Source: Lutraria lutraria (taxonomy: Eukaryota > Mollusca > Bivalvia > Venerida > Mactridae). Taken from it: 64,000 bases of DNA. The stretch spans positions 36,801,083 through 36,865,082 of the forward strand of contig OZ026835.1 in NCBI GenBank assembly GCA_964023205.1. Reading direction: 5' to 3'. Of this stretch, positions 11,516-23,239 are shown piece after piece. Within the stretch, counting starts at the first letter, position 1; each line of letters begins with the position of its first letter. Made by a program: the position numbers and the translations under genes. The notes below the pieces were generated by a model that saw only the letters and a list, made by a program, of their open reading frames with translations, was not told where the DNA came from and made no database searches.

Positions 11516-13225
11516 ATATTGTATTGATTTTCGATCGGTTGATAAAATTTATGTATCGTTGGTGTCACAATGTACATAAAGAAAACGGACTTTGATAAAG
11601 ATCTATAAAATGTTGCAGAATAATTCATATAGTGAAGTGTAGTTGCAAATACAATGTAAGTACATTATAACGGTGTATGGAAGCAGCTAACACCGGTAAA
11701 CATTTAGTCGCTCTTGCTTTGTGCCGTTTCTCAAACTACATGTATTCATGCATATAGTGTGGTACGTGTTACACTTTTAGTATCAATAAAACAACAGCAA
11801 AGAAATGACAATCCATGGTGACACCTTTTATTACGCAGTTCTCAAAGAACATAACGTTTGTTTTAAAAATGCAAACATTCTTAGCTTAGACTGTCAAATT
11901 ACATGTTTTGCAAATTTTGAAAGTAGTTTAGACTGTGTCTGAACAGTCTACAAATAGTTTCTTAGAAGAATTCTAGTGGGCTGAGAAGTTTCTGTTTATC
12001 TTATTAGGTTTTTCGGCGGCATTAATTGTTTAACGCAAGTCAGACTCTCGGCTTGTTTATTGTTGAATAAATTGTTTAGGATTAGCTGTGCGCTTTTGTT
12101 CCTGTGTCTTGGCTCTTTGTGTAGACAACGTTTCGTGCCTACAAGGATATACACGCATATATCAGGGACTTGTTGTTCACTACAAAATATTAGGATATAT
12201 AATATAGGATATAATATATCATAAAACTATTCTCAGCTCTTATATTTGAATAGTACTTCGCCTTAAATATTTATGAATATTGTGACAATACCGCACACTG
12301 GACTGAGCGCTTGTAGCTTTCATATTTCTTATTTCTCAGCAACCCGTGAAAAAGCCTATTAAATACCAATCAATAAAATTAATTAGCTTTCAAAAATCAT
12401 TAATAGAATTGAAACAGCTTATTTGTATGAAATTTTATAATTCCATGAAATGTATGTTTGTGTATATAATAATTATGCATTGATAATGGATTTTTTTCAT
12501 GGGCTTATTTCCTTAATTATCAATAAAACAACTTGATTTATAACTTGGCTTATGTTCCATAAAAAGTCTGTGCACTTTTGGTATACAATGAAGTTAAACG
12601 TAATAGGTCAAAAGAATGGTTTGATATCTGCATATCCGTCTACCTTATGTCTAGTGTATATAACACAAATAGTGCTTGCCCCACTTTCTTATCCATTCAG
12701 TGACAAGGATTAAAGCATTGTTTGGCTTTCATATCTTAGAAGAATATAAAACCAGCGGTCTAACTTCTTAGTTTCGAAGAACGACTAAAATGGGCGGAGT
12801 ATAAAGACGGTTAGACAAGATAGTAACAATCGCTACCGCTCTATTTAGCTTTCTTATTTAAAAGAGCACACAAATATGCACACTAACCTATATACATACA
12901 CATCTGCTCTAGTATACTAATGTTTCTCGTATTTAGTATTCTAATAATTATAGTCTTTTTCCACTTCGATGCAATTTATACCATATATGCCTCAGGGTAC
13001 CTTATAATAACAAACGTAGTTAAAATCTAATTATGGAATATATACAAATACACTCAATGTTGATTATATAAAAGATATATGTACATGAAATGTGCTGACA
13101 TAACCGCATAACTATAATCATTGCATTACTATTGTGATAAACTTACCCTCTGAACAGTATTAGTCAAGTCAAGTTAAAATATTTTTTTATATAAATATAA
13201 AACATATTTGTCGCCCATTGAAATA
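11516..13225. other. Intergenic, nothing recognised
   Basis: About 1.7 kb without a supported gene, RNA gene or repeat family. AT-rich throughout. Confidence 0.5.
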
Positions 13226-13404
13226 CAGTCAAACATGTGTTTGCGGCCACCTCCGATTAAAGACGACCCTATGAATAAAGGCCATTGTTTTGAAACCGCC
13301 ATTGATTGTTTATACAAAAATAACCCCCGAATTAAGGTCACCTGTCAATAAAGGGCATATTCTGTCTCTCCAAAGGTTGGCCTTTGTACACAAGTTTGGC
13401 TGTA
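13226..13404 (-). mobile_element. MITE family A, copy 6
   Basis: TA-flanked ends CAGTCAAACATGTGTTTGCG and CACAAGTTTGGCTG. The interior contains CCCGAATTAAGGTCACC and CAATAAAGGGC, placing AATAAA-type hexamers on the plus strand. Confidence 0.8.
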
Positions 13405-13706
13405 TAAAGGTAAACCTTTTTATCTCATAGAATTACTTTTGGTAAAACTGCCTCATAAACAGTATAAACACAGAATTGGTACTCAGAACAATGAAATATG
13501 GTGCTTGAAAAAGATCTTGAATTGTTATATTATAGTGATGCAGTAATCAGGCAGTGTCCATGCACAAACATGGACAAATAACAGTACATGTAAGTGTAAT
13601 TAAGTATGGTCAGTTAAACGTGTATGTTTTTATACTCGTCACTTTTCATTTCATCTATAAGAAATATTTTGCTGAAAAGCGAGCATGCTAAGTGAATGAA
13701 ACGGAA

Positions 13707-13852
13707 GATAGTCTTTAACATCTGCAGCCTCGATCACGTGACAAGATAGTCTTTAACATCTGCAGCCTCGATCACGTGAGTCTTTAACATATGCAGCCTC
13801 GATCACTTGACAAGATAGTCTTTAACATCTGCAGCCTCGATCACGTGACATT
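13707..13852 (+). repeat. Four-copy ~38-bp tandem repeat with E-box
   Basis: Four tandem units carry GTCTTTAACATCTGCAG followed by CCTCGATCACGTGAC. The third unit is shorter and has CACTTG in place of CACGTG. Three units therefore hold a perfect CACGTG E-box. The array is very uniform and so probably young. Confidence 0.85.
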
Positions 13853-14392
13853 TCTTTACAAATGTATCTGCATCACGGTGTTCTCCTTTTATACTCGTGT
13901 AGTATTTACTACGGTAATGATCAAACATCCATTGTTGTAGCTTTTAACGGATTACATACTAGTATACAAATGTACATAGTCAAAAATACTATATATAAGC
14001 TAGGGTGGACAAAATGTTTTGGTCAACTTGAATAGCCTATAGATATGGATTTTATGTGATAAAACTTATAAACTATTACTGTGTAGAGGGCAATATATAA
14101 TCAAGTGATGTGCACCTTGTTAATTCCCCCTAATTGATATTCTGCTCTATATAGTGACATGTGCTATGTTGACAAATGATTGGTAGTATATGTACGTATC
14201 CCCACCGTAAATGTCAGTTATATACGAGCTAGTTAGACAGGTTGTGATATGCATAGCCAACATACTTATATCAGTATGCCTGTACTTCATACATGCATAA
14301 TATAAAACATGCATTTGAATAAAGGTTTATATTAATTAAATGCAACGCACTAACCTTAACCGTAGTATTGATAAGAAATCAAAGATATATAC

Positions 14393-14551
14393 AGTACAAC
14401 CTCTCCAGAGCGACACTCTCTTGAGTAACAATCTCCCTACAACAACACTATGATTGTTTCCCAATGCACGATTTAACTACATTGTATGTGTATTAATTCA
14501 ACACAATTATTCTGCTACTCCCAAAGGGCGTTGCTTTGGAGGGGTTGCACG
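14393..14551 (+). mobile_element. MITE family B, copy 3
   Basis: The left end is CAGTACAACCTCTCCAGAGC. The right end is GCTTTGGAGGGGTTGCACGG. The interior has CTCTTGAGTAACAATCTCCC and CTACTCCCAAAGGGCGTTGC. The left end is one of the best-preserved family B termini in the window. Confidence 0.8.
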
Positions 14552-14599
14552 GCATATCAAATTGGGAGCGGTGTATCCTTCATTTGTACGTAATTCAGT

Positions 14600-14697
14600 C
14601 CTGATTTCCCATATAGTATGGATTATCCGAAGCCATGGATAATCCGAACTTGATGACATTTAAGTCCCGTCAATTTCGGATAATCGAGGTTCTACTG
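14600..14697 (-). mobile_element. Fragment of a pogo/Tigger-like terminal repeat element
   Basis: Read on the minus strand from 14697 it begins CAGTAGAACCTCGATTATCC and continues to a second GGATTATCC block and TTCGGATAATCC. The CAGTA-GAACCTCGATTATCC end is characteristic of pogo-type elements (established knowledge, from memory). Only one end is present here, so it is called a fragment. Confidence 0.45.
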
Positions 14698-14814
14698 TAT
14701 ATGTACTTCATACCAATTATATATGTTATAGTAATTCTCATAAAGGTATCCGTAGCTGAGTGGTAATCACTAGTAATCACTAGCCGATTACTGCTGTAAG
14801 TTCGAATACCCCCT

Positions 14815-15052
14815 GATAACAGACCCGCCTCTGTGGTCGAGTGGTTAAGGTCGCTGACTTTAAATCTCCGCAACCTCTCACTGATAGTGAGTCGTGTGTT
14901 CAAGTACGTCAAGCTACCGACCATGTCTCGTTATGTGAAAAAGTAGGCAGTTGCTTACGGAGGATGTAAGTCTAGTACTGGTTCTTCCCAGGAGCGATGG
15001 TTAGTTGAACTGTCCGCCTCATATAATTCTGACTGTTGAAAAGGTGCATAAA
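14815..15052 (+). mobile_element. Bivalve-type tRNA-derived SINE, copy 1
   Basis: The head reads GCCTCTGTGGTCGAGTGGTT, then AAGGTCGCTGACTT, an A-box-like start. It is followed about 50 bases on by GTGTTCAAGTAC, a weak B box. The body includes GGCAGTTGCTTACGGAGGAT, and the element ends in a (CAAA)n tail at about 15048-15065. A second copy lies inverted at 34080-34275. Heads of this type are familiar from bivalve SINEs; the named family is not assigned. The 84- and 71-codon minus-strand frames here are artefacts of the SINE. Confidence 0.75.
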
Positions 15053-15069
15053 ACAAACAAACAAATTTC

Positions 15070-15212
15070 ATATGTAAGGAAGCGTTCGAGCAAACCAACG
15101 GAAAGTCGGTGGTTTTATCATAGCGTATGCCTGGGGGCCTCTTCCACCGTATACAACTGCAAAATGACACTGCCTGTTGGTGCGACGATAAATACCAGCC
15201 AAAACTGATATA
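15070..15212 (+). mobile_element. Second SINE-like fragment abutting the SINE
   Basis: It contains GGAAAGTCGGTGGTTTTATC, CTGGGGGCCTCTTCCACCG and GGTGCGACGATAAATACC. These resemble the 3' half of common bivalve SINEs, where a GCGACG-TTAAA-type tail is usual. It may be the tail of a second, nested SINE. Confidence 0.45.
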
Positions 15213-15315
15213 TCATATATTATTTACACGCTATATAAATAGATAAATATACTGTAGGTTAATAATAGTCAATATTTTAGCAATTACTAAACAGATGATA
15301 TAAGCATATTTAATA

Positions 15316-15496
15316 CATACAAAGCAACACAATGTGGGGGGGGGAGCAAAATCATGTTGTTTTTGAGAGGTTGTTGCTCTAGAGAGGTTAATTTAATACA
15401 TGAATGTAGGTTTATCGTGCAATGGGAAAATCATGCTGTTGTTGAAGGAAGGTTGTTCTTCAAGAGAAGGCCGCCGCTCTAGAAAGGCTCAACTGT
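15316..15496 (-). mobile_element. MITE family B, copy 4 (inverted)
   Basis: The interior 'AATCATGCTGTTGTTGAAGG' and 'GGTTGTTGCTCTAGAGAGG' are reverse-complement family B blocks. The right end is AGAAAGGCTCAACTGTA. A run of G near 15336 interrupts the left end. Confidence 0.7.
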
Positions 15497-15853
15497 ATTT
15501 AAGTAAAATATCATTCAATTAAAATCAAGTTACAATTGATGTACATGGGTTAATTGGCAAAATGACTTGGATAACTTTTGAGCTATGAGGTATGATGATG
15601 AGGTGTATAGATTCAATATATCTAATACACGAGACATATCATGGAAACAGACGAAATCTTTAATTTTGTATACACGTATTTAATATTTTATAACATCTCC
15701 TGATTTTCAAGTGTGTGTGCACTTTTTTGCATGACTATGCATACACGCGTAGGCTTTGAAAATACAATCAAACCGTGACCCTGAATAAGTTCAAGATTAT
15801 GTTTTGTGAATGTTCATTTGTATTCGTAAATACAAAATTTAATTTACAATGTA

Positions 15854-16033
15854 CAGTCAAACCTTTGTTAGCGACCACCTTCGAATAAAGGGCTAATCTC
15901 TGAATAAAGATTATTATCTTAAAATTCATCATTGATTATTTCGAGCAAAATGATCCCCGAATAAAGGTCATCTGTCAAATAAAGGCTACATTTTGTCTTT
16001 CCCACTAGTGGCCTTTGTTCACGGGTTTATCTT
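15854..16033 (-). mobile_element. MITE family A, copy 7
   Basis: The left end CAGTCAAACCTTTGTTAGC is next to TA. The interior CCGAATAAAGGTCATCTG and TCTTTCCCACTAGTGGCC are typical. The right end has decayed (CGGGTTTATCTTTATA). Confidence 0.75.
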
Positions 16034-16417
16034 TATATACATTCAGCATATCAAATAGGAAGGCTTAACTGTGTGTGTAAATTTTGCGCGTCTTATATAA
16101 TATTCAAGGACGGTTTGTAAAGCTCTATTAACAGAACATACAACGTTTCATTTAAAACATTTCTTTCCTGTTTATTTTCGTTTAATACTTTAAGCTTTAG
16201 AATTTTTCCTCGCAGTACGAATTGTAAAACATGCATATCTATAGTCGTGTTGATTAATCGTCTCTTTTGTCGGTAATTGTTGGAGTTTAATTTTATGCCT
16301 TTGGTGAATGCTTTGGTTTGCTTTACGTACTACATGTATTTAAGATAAAGAAACTATTTGGTGCTGTTTAAAGACAGGTAAATAAAATATCATTTATTCA
16401 AGACAGTTCGTTGTAGA

Positions 16418-16496
16418 CAGGCCCGTAGGAAAGAATTTCAGATTGGGGGGGGGGGGGGGTATTTTTTGCCTTACGACGGGGGGGGGGGGGGGGTTT
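16418..16496 (+). repeat. Poly-G repeat with CAGGCCCGTAGGAA end (repeat K, partial)
   Basis: CAGGCCCGTAGGAA is followed by ATTTCAGATT and two long uninterrupted runs of G separated by about 21 bases. The same left end and poly-G layout occurs at 28801. Only one end is recognisable here. Long G runs can form G-quadruplexes and are often mis-assembled. Confidence 0.6.
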
Positions 16497-16871
16497 ATAA
16501 AAGAGAATAAGTTATAGCCTATATATCCTAATATATCCTATTTTTTGATAACCAGATGTAACCAGAAACAAACAAATTTTAGGCTTTATTTACATATCAT
16601 TGAAATTAGATATTTATGGATAACAACAAGTATTTCATTTCATTATTTGCTCATGAATGTAACAGGTAAATGTAATTTAATACCTGATGTAACTGAATTA
16701 TATACTAGTATATTCAAACAACCAGTCCTGTGAACAAGGGCCATGGCACGGGAAACAATAGTATGTGAGCTGGATGTACAGTTGGTCTATACATGAAAGT
16801 GCGTCGGAGAGAGATCGTTGTTCTATGGTAGCATCTTTTAACAGCTGGTCTGAAACGAATGTGCTACTGTA

Positions 16872-17037
16872 CAGTTCAGCGTCTCCAGAGCGGCCCTCTC
16901 TTGAGCAACAACATGATTTTCCCATTATACGATTTAACTATTGATTTAACCTCCTTAATAGAGCATCAACCTCTCAACAATGACACAATTTTGCTTCTAC
17001 CCAAGGGTGTTGCTTTGGAGAGGTACGTTGTACTGTA
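16872..17037 (+). mobile_element. MITE family B, copy 5
   Basis: The left end is CAGTTCAGCGTCTCCAGAGC. The right end is GTTGCTTTGGAGAGGTACG followed by TTGTACTG. The interior holds CTCTTGAGCAACAACATG and TTTTGCTTCTACCCAAGGG. Overlapping frames on both strands are not genes. Confidence 0.75.
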
Positions 17038-17479
17038 TTTATAGAAGAGTCAATTTGTTCTGATCGCATTCCTTCAGTTTTCACCGACGTCTGCTTTATT
17101 AACATTATTCCACAATAATACAAAACCATGTCGAGAGAAAACTATAGTCACGCGATAACGAGATTTGGGCCACGTTGTTATAATAGAATTACCTTCGTAA
17201 AGGATAAATATTGATCATCAAGTATTGCTTATAAATAATCTGATCTTGTTGAGCATGCGCAAAGGGTCAGACACTATCCAGTGTACCTTTAACTGTCTCT
17301 GTCTGTGAAATATGTTAAACACCTTTGTCTGAATGGATCTGCATGTTTTACTTTCATTGTAAAAGCATATAATGCGCACGTATTCGTCATTTTATAAATC
17401 TGAAATTTAAAACAAATTTATTCTTAGTCCGATAAGACTGGCCCTATCATATGTATAGTCTGTCTGTCTAAATCTCTAT

Positions 17480-18340
17480 ACGTGTATATATTCAAAACGT
17501 TTCTGGATGACTATATATACACGTATCCCTGCATCGGTGTATGTATCCATGCGTTTCTGGATGGCTGTATCCCCGCATCGGTGTATGTATCCAAAACGTT
17601 TCTGGATGGCTGTATCCCGGCCAGCATCGATGTATACATTTTTATATCCAAACGTTTCTGGATGGCTGTATCCCCGCATCGGTGCATGTATCCAAACGTT
17701 TCTGGATGGCTGTATCCCGCCCAGCATCGATGTATACATTTTTATATCCAAACGTTTCTGGATGGCTGTATCACCGCATCGGTGCATGTATCCAAACGTT
17801 TCTTGATGGCTGTATCCCAGCATTGGTGTTTGTATCCAAGACATTTCTGGATGGCTGTATCCCCGCATCGGTGTATGTATCCAAACGTTTCTGGATGGCT
17901 GTTTCCCCGCATCGGTGTATGTATCCAAAACGTTTCTGGATGGCTGTATCCCAGCATCGGTGTATGTATCCAAAACGTTTCTGGATGGCTGTATCCCCGT
18001 ATCGGTGTATGTATTCAAGACGTTTCTGGATGGCTGTATCCCAGCATCGGTGTATGTATCCAAACGTTTCTGGATGGCTGTATCCCAGCTTCGGTGTATG
18101 TATCCAAACGTTTCTGGATGGCTGTATCCCCACATCGGTGTATGTATCCAAAACGTTTCTGGATGGATGTATCCCAGCATCGGTGTATGTATTCAAGACG
18201 TTCTGGATGGCTGTATCCCAGCTTCGGTGTACATGTATGTATCCAAAACGTTTCTTGATGGCTGTATCCCAGCATTGGTGTATGTATCCAAAACGTTTCT
18301 GGATGGCTGTATCCCAGCATTGGTGTATGTATCACCGTTC
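17480..18340. repeat. 44/45-bp minisatellite, about 18 copies
   Basis: The unit contains ACGTTTCTGGATGGCTGTAT, then CCC(A/C)GCATCGGTGTATGTA, then TCCAA. Counting the TTTCTGGATGG core gives about 18 copies from 17500 to 18300. Most spacings are 43-46 bp. Two larger units near 17625 and 17720 carry an extra CATCGATGTATACATTTTTA segment. The unit has few stop codons in any frame, so overlapping open frames of up to 275 codons run through on both strands. They are repeat artefacts, not genes. Confidence 0.95.
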
Positions 18341-18345
18341 TGTTA

Positions 18346-20385
18346 TAGCAAAGGGTGATCATAACTAGTTAAAACATTACAACTATATTTGAACGATATA
18401 CCCATGTATAATTAAGTCACAAAATGTCAACACAGTACTGTGTACATATGAATTAATATATCGGCGACGTATTTCGTGACAGCTGTTGAGCAAGTTCTGG
18501 ATTGAATTTGGGTGTTTTCAATCACTTACAGGTCAATTGCCATTGCGTGTGTATCCATGCGTGTATGATAAATTCATATCTAGATTGATCAATGTATTCA
18601 TGCATTGCTGGATTGAGCTCTCAGGATGACACAGTAACACATCATAAAGTACTTGTAATGTTAATTGCGGATATTGCTGGACTGTTGAGAGGGCCTGATA
18701 ATATTGCAAAATGGGAGAAAACACGGTTACGGATTTTTTTTGATAGTACATCTACTTATAAAGAGCTATATTAATATCACTCCATTTTAAGTATCATTCA
18801 CGGTTTCTTGAATAGGGGTAATCAGGAAGTCAGTCTGTTTTTAGAAGTAACCTTGATGTCACTGGAACTAGGCTTATAATACGTACAGTGATTGTACGAT
18901 GAGTCGTGTTCTTGTGTTAATGTTTAGGGTTATGCATAACCTTAGGGCCAGGTAAAGTAAAGACAAGTCAACTTCAATTTAATGTATAAATCAAATACAC
19001 GTACCTGAAGGAAGTATCTTTTCTTGGTTTCTGCACTGTAAGGTATCATCAATACGACTGTCACTGTTAATGTTCAGTACAACATTATGTGTGCACCCTT
19101 TTTACTACTAGTATTTGTTTGTATCATTCTACATAGTCTGGCAAAATATCCTAGATGTTTTGAGAACCCTAAGGGATGATATCACGAGTACATTGTAATT
19201 GCTTTGAACCATATACAACATGTAATTATTAGAGTCCATCGATCTTTACATCCGAAGGAAAGGGAATGCAAATACTGTCGAACTCAAGTACCTCTCAACA
19301 ACTAAAAGAAACCCTTATGGTTAATATACATGTAGGTACATCATACGAGTTACCACATTAGGAACACACATTTATTTTTGCTTTAATACACAAACTTGTT
19401 TCATAGTCTTCAACACTTTGTTGGTTGAAATAAGCTACTGATAAAATGTAATCACATTATTATCAATAACTGGTTCCGGGACGGTACTGCACCGATCGGA
19501 AATTATTTAATTGTTGTGCTTTCAATTCAGTAAAGATGTCTGATTCACCAAAATACATAATAGATCTACTAGTATTTGTTACTTGAAGCTGTAGCGCAGT
19601 ACTGACAAAATACCGGAAGCTCCTTAATAAACGCACCTGTCCTAATTTACGTCCACCATTTTACGATCATCGAAAAACTGCGTCTCACCATAAATAATAG
19701 ATCTGTACATCAAATATGAGTACAGTACATGAAAAATCGCTCGAAAAATATCCCAAAGACGTGGAATCATAATCTGTACAACGTAATATTCTCAAAGGGG
19801 GTGTTTATTAATATATATACGGCGCGTCACATTTAACCCATATTAACACTATCAAACAGACATCTGAAGATAGACATCCTTCAGTGTATACATATAAAGT
19901 ACTTAGATGTTCAATCATGATTACAGAGCCGAGCTGTCAACTATGTCTGAAATATAATTCAATGTTGTGTTTAAATAATTTCCTATTACGACCATCACAC
20001 CAAGTACTCTAGTTATACGATGCGTGCATGTTATAAATATTTGCTTCTTTTATAATATTACTTAAGAGATTTGAACTTATCCACTTTTCAAAGTTACTTT
20101 AATAAAACGTACATTGGATTTTATTTCTACAGCGTACGAGACGTAATTCTCTATGGGCACTTATTGAACACTTTCACATCCATTTTAAATAATGTTTTCT
20201 TTTAATTAGTAATTTGATAGCTTACATCACTGTAATGTACGCATTCACAAAATGTTTTCATGCAGTTTCCCCAGGACACACTTAATTCTTGAAATAGTTA
20301 TCGACAATAATTATTAGAACAAGTATAAATTCGATACCTTATGAAACATAAAACATATCTCATACGTAACACAACCATGATGATG
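18346..20385. other. Intergenic, nothing recognised
   Basis: About 2 kb with no supported gene or repeat family. Frames of 60-72 codons near 18533-18774 overlap on opposite strands and look accidental. Confidence 0.5.
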
Positions 20386-20566
20386 CAGACAAACCTGTGT
20401 TAGCAGCCACCTCTGAATAAAGGCCATCCTGCGAACGAAGGCCATTCCTTTAAAAGCTGTCAGTGAATATTTAGAACAAAATGACCTCCGAATAAAGGCC
20501 ACCTGTCAATAAATGCCATAATATGTCTTTCCCAAGGGGTGGCCTTTGTTCACAGGGTTGACTGTA
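20386..20566 (-). mobile_element. MITE family A, copy 8
   Basis: Ends CAGACAAACCTGTGTTAGC and TTCACAGGGTTGACTG. The interior has CTCTGAATAAAGGCC and CCGAATAAAGGCCACC, so two AATAAA hexamers face the plus strand. Confidence 0.85.
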
Positions 20567-21386
20567 CACGTAGTTTTAGTTCTTTAAAAAAAATAATCAG
20601 GAACATTAAAATACACGAATGCAATTATTGCTTCATTTGACGCATTAATGACAAACCTCCAGCTTTATTTCTTTCAATTATAATTGAAAGTTTTCCATTT
20701 TGCTCTTAAAGTATTCCCTGGATATGTTTTATCCACGTGAATTCATTAATATTTTCTCAATCTCTGGAATACCATTCAATTATAAACAATAAAATGTCAG
20801 TTATGGACTTCCTTAACTAAGTACATGTACATTGTGTTGCAGTGTATTTCAAACGACATTTGAATTTTTATTGGTTGTGTAAGAACTGCATTCCAGCATG
20901 CAGTGCGCGATTCGAATCGAGAATTGCGTTCCTGGAATCCGTCTTCATGCATTGTCAGGATACTTAGTAATATACTTACACGAAAAAGAAACGATTTTTT
21001 TATACTCAGTTTAGAAGCAAAATATAGAAACGTTTGGTATCAAATGTGCAAGCATATATATTGCCTGCACGATGTTTTACTTCTAATTGAAATTTTATAA
21101 TTATCAGAACAAGGTATGAATAATTATGCGTCTCTGGATTATAATTCAATGTTGTGGCCAATAATATATAAGTGCACACTTTCTTTTTCGTTTAGTATAG
21201 TTGTTGGTTATTACAGACATGAAGCATTTTAATGCAAAAATGAAAATGACTATATCGATTTAGGGTAATTAATTCAAAGAAGTATATGCTGAATTTTGAT
21301 GTGATTTTAAAAATACCACACCTTGGTGTCGATCTGACTCATTTTATGAGTAAAATACAAAAGCAGAATTTATGCAGTTACTCATA
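20567..21386. other. Intergenic, nothing recognised
   Basis: No supported feature. A short palindrome, TTTCAATTATAATTGAAA, lies at about 20671-20688 in otherwise plain AT-rich sequence. Confidence 0.5.
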
Positions 21387-21566
21387 CAGTCAAACTTGTG
21401 AACAAGAGGCCATCTAAGGGAAAGACAAAAGGTGGCATTTATTGATACGTGGCCTATATTCAAAAGTCATTTTGTTTTTAATAATCAATGACTGTTTTCA
21501 AAAGAATGGCCTTTATTCACAGGATGGCTTTTATTTGGAGATGGCCGCTTACACAAGTTTGACAGT
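21387..21566 (+). mobile_element. MITE family A, copy 9
   Basis: Ends CAGTCAAACTTGTGAACAAG and TTACACAAGTTTGACAG flanked by TA. The interior CAATGACTGTTTTCAAAAG and TGGCCTTTATTCACAGGAT match the family. Confidence 0.85.
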
Positions 21567-21766
21567 ATTGCATTCTAAATGGAGCAATTATTTTATTATT
21601 AACATCCATAGAAAGCTTCGATGACAAACAGATTATAATTATATACTAATTAACCGGCCATTATTTTGTTTCAAATTTATTATACTTGCATGTGTTCATA
21701 GGGGCTAGCACGTTAAAGGGATTGTGTATAATGGTTACTAAGGCCTAAAATGGTCATAAACGTATA

Positions 21767-21946
21767 CAGTCAAACCTGTGAAGAAAAGCCACTCTTGGGA
21801 AAGACAAAATGTGACCTTTATTGACAGGTTACCTTTATTTAGAGGTCATATTGTTCTAAATAATCAATGGAGCTTTACAAAAGAATGGCCTTTACCCACA
21901 GACTGGGTTTTATTCTGAGGTGGCCGCTAAGACAGGTTTGACTGTA
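21767..21946 (+). mobile_element. MITE family A, copy 10
   Basis: Ends CAGTCAAACCTGTGAAG and AAGACAGGTTTGACTG flanked by TA. This is a close match to the family consensus along its whole length. Confidence 0.88.
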
Positions 21947-22377
21947 TGTATATACAATAATGTGGTTTTGTTACATGCATGCGGCCATTTAAGACCTTGC
22001 ATGACAGCCATTAAACTATCTCCCTTCAACGTGATAACCCTTTATACTTGTGTTAAAAAAAGTTTTCTTTTAAATCATTATAGCTAACAAAAACTAAATT
22101 CCAAACTACCATCAGTCGATGATCAGACAATTTAGAAACAAAAATGTGCTGATTATCTCATTTGGCGTCATCAATAAATGTTTTTTGTTGATATATGTAC
22201 TTCATATTCAGAAGGAGATGATATGGAACAGCTGTGTTTAAACTTTAAATAATGTCTTTCTACATTTGTATTACTTAATTAATGCTGAATGAGTATTTTT
22301 CCTAAATATTACAATATCTCAAAGTAATTAAGTGTCGTATTAACTTAATGCATCGGTAGGTTTTATTTTACAATGTA

Positions 22378-22558
22378 CAGTCAAACCTGTGAACAAAGGT
22401 CACCCGTTGGTAAGACTTAATAAGGACTTTATTGACAGGCGGCCATAATTCAAAGGTCATTTTTGTACTAAATAAATAAATTACGTTTTTCAAACGAATG
22501 GCTTTATTCACAGTATGGCTTTTATTCGGAGGTGGCCACTAATACATGTTTGACTGTA
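22378..22558 (+). mobile_element. MITE family A, copy 11
   Basis: Ends CAGTCAAACCTGTGAACAAA and ATACATGTTTGACTG flanked by TA. It belongs to a dense group of four copies in 1.3 kb. Confidence 0.88.
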
Positions 22559-22585
22559 CGTGTACATGTAATTGCAAGAAAATGT

Positions 22586-22700
22586 ACAATCAAACCTGTG
22601 ACCTATATTGCCAGATGGCCTTTATTCAGAGGTCTTTTTATTCAACGATATTTTTAAAAGAATAGCCTCTATTCACAGGATGGCCTTTATTGACATTATG
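22586..22700 (+). mobile_element. MITE family A, 3'-truncated copy 12
   Basis: The left end ACAATCAAACCTGTGACC and the block TTATTCAGAGGTC are present. The right end is lost after AGGATGGCCTTTATTGAC. Confidence 0.7.
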
Positions 22701-23239
22701 AAGCACAGGTGAGGACATTAACAGGGAAGCTAACAATCCCCATTTGTTCCAAAGCTTACATACCAATTAATATCACACAACGCATGTAGTTCTCATCTAA
22801 GCACCACATAGTGTGCATTAACGTCACATGATATCTAATTTACTGATAGTATAATTACAATGTACATAACAGAAATCATAATCAAAATCTGCTAAGTATC
22901 ACAAAAAACAACAACCGTAAATGACATTTTAAAGCGAACATTCGATCAACACTAGGTACACCCACACAAAAGAAGGAAATTAATATATCCATCTAATAAC
23001 CTTGATTACGGGACTACTTACAAAATAATCAGTCTACAAATGGCAATACTGGTCTTTAGTGTGATATCTATACAATAGGTTGTTCAGACAGCATAACTAC
23101 TGGCAGGAAATACTAAATGTACCTGTAGTTTCATTGTTAGGATTATGTGTGATACCTAATGAGCTACGTACAGACAAATCTGTAAAAAGCCATCCATGGA
23201 AAAACGAGGCCTTTTCATCAATGATAAGGTGTTTGCAAC
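22701..23239. other. Flank between MITE cluster and satellite
   Basis: No gene or repeat recognised in this AT-rich stretch. Confidence 0.5.

Noticed and set aside
14820..14900. Possible tRNA gene at GTGGTCGAGTGGTTAAGG
   Set aside because: The weak B box, CAAA-type tail and second inverted copy at 34.1 kb show a tRNA-derived SINE.
17476..18368. Several overlapping long open frames (99-275 codons) on both strands
   Set aside because: They follow a 44/45-bp minisatellite whose unit lacks stops in most frames; no frame has domain-like sequence or a unique flank.
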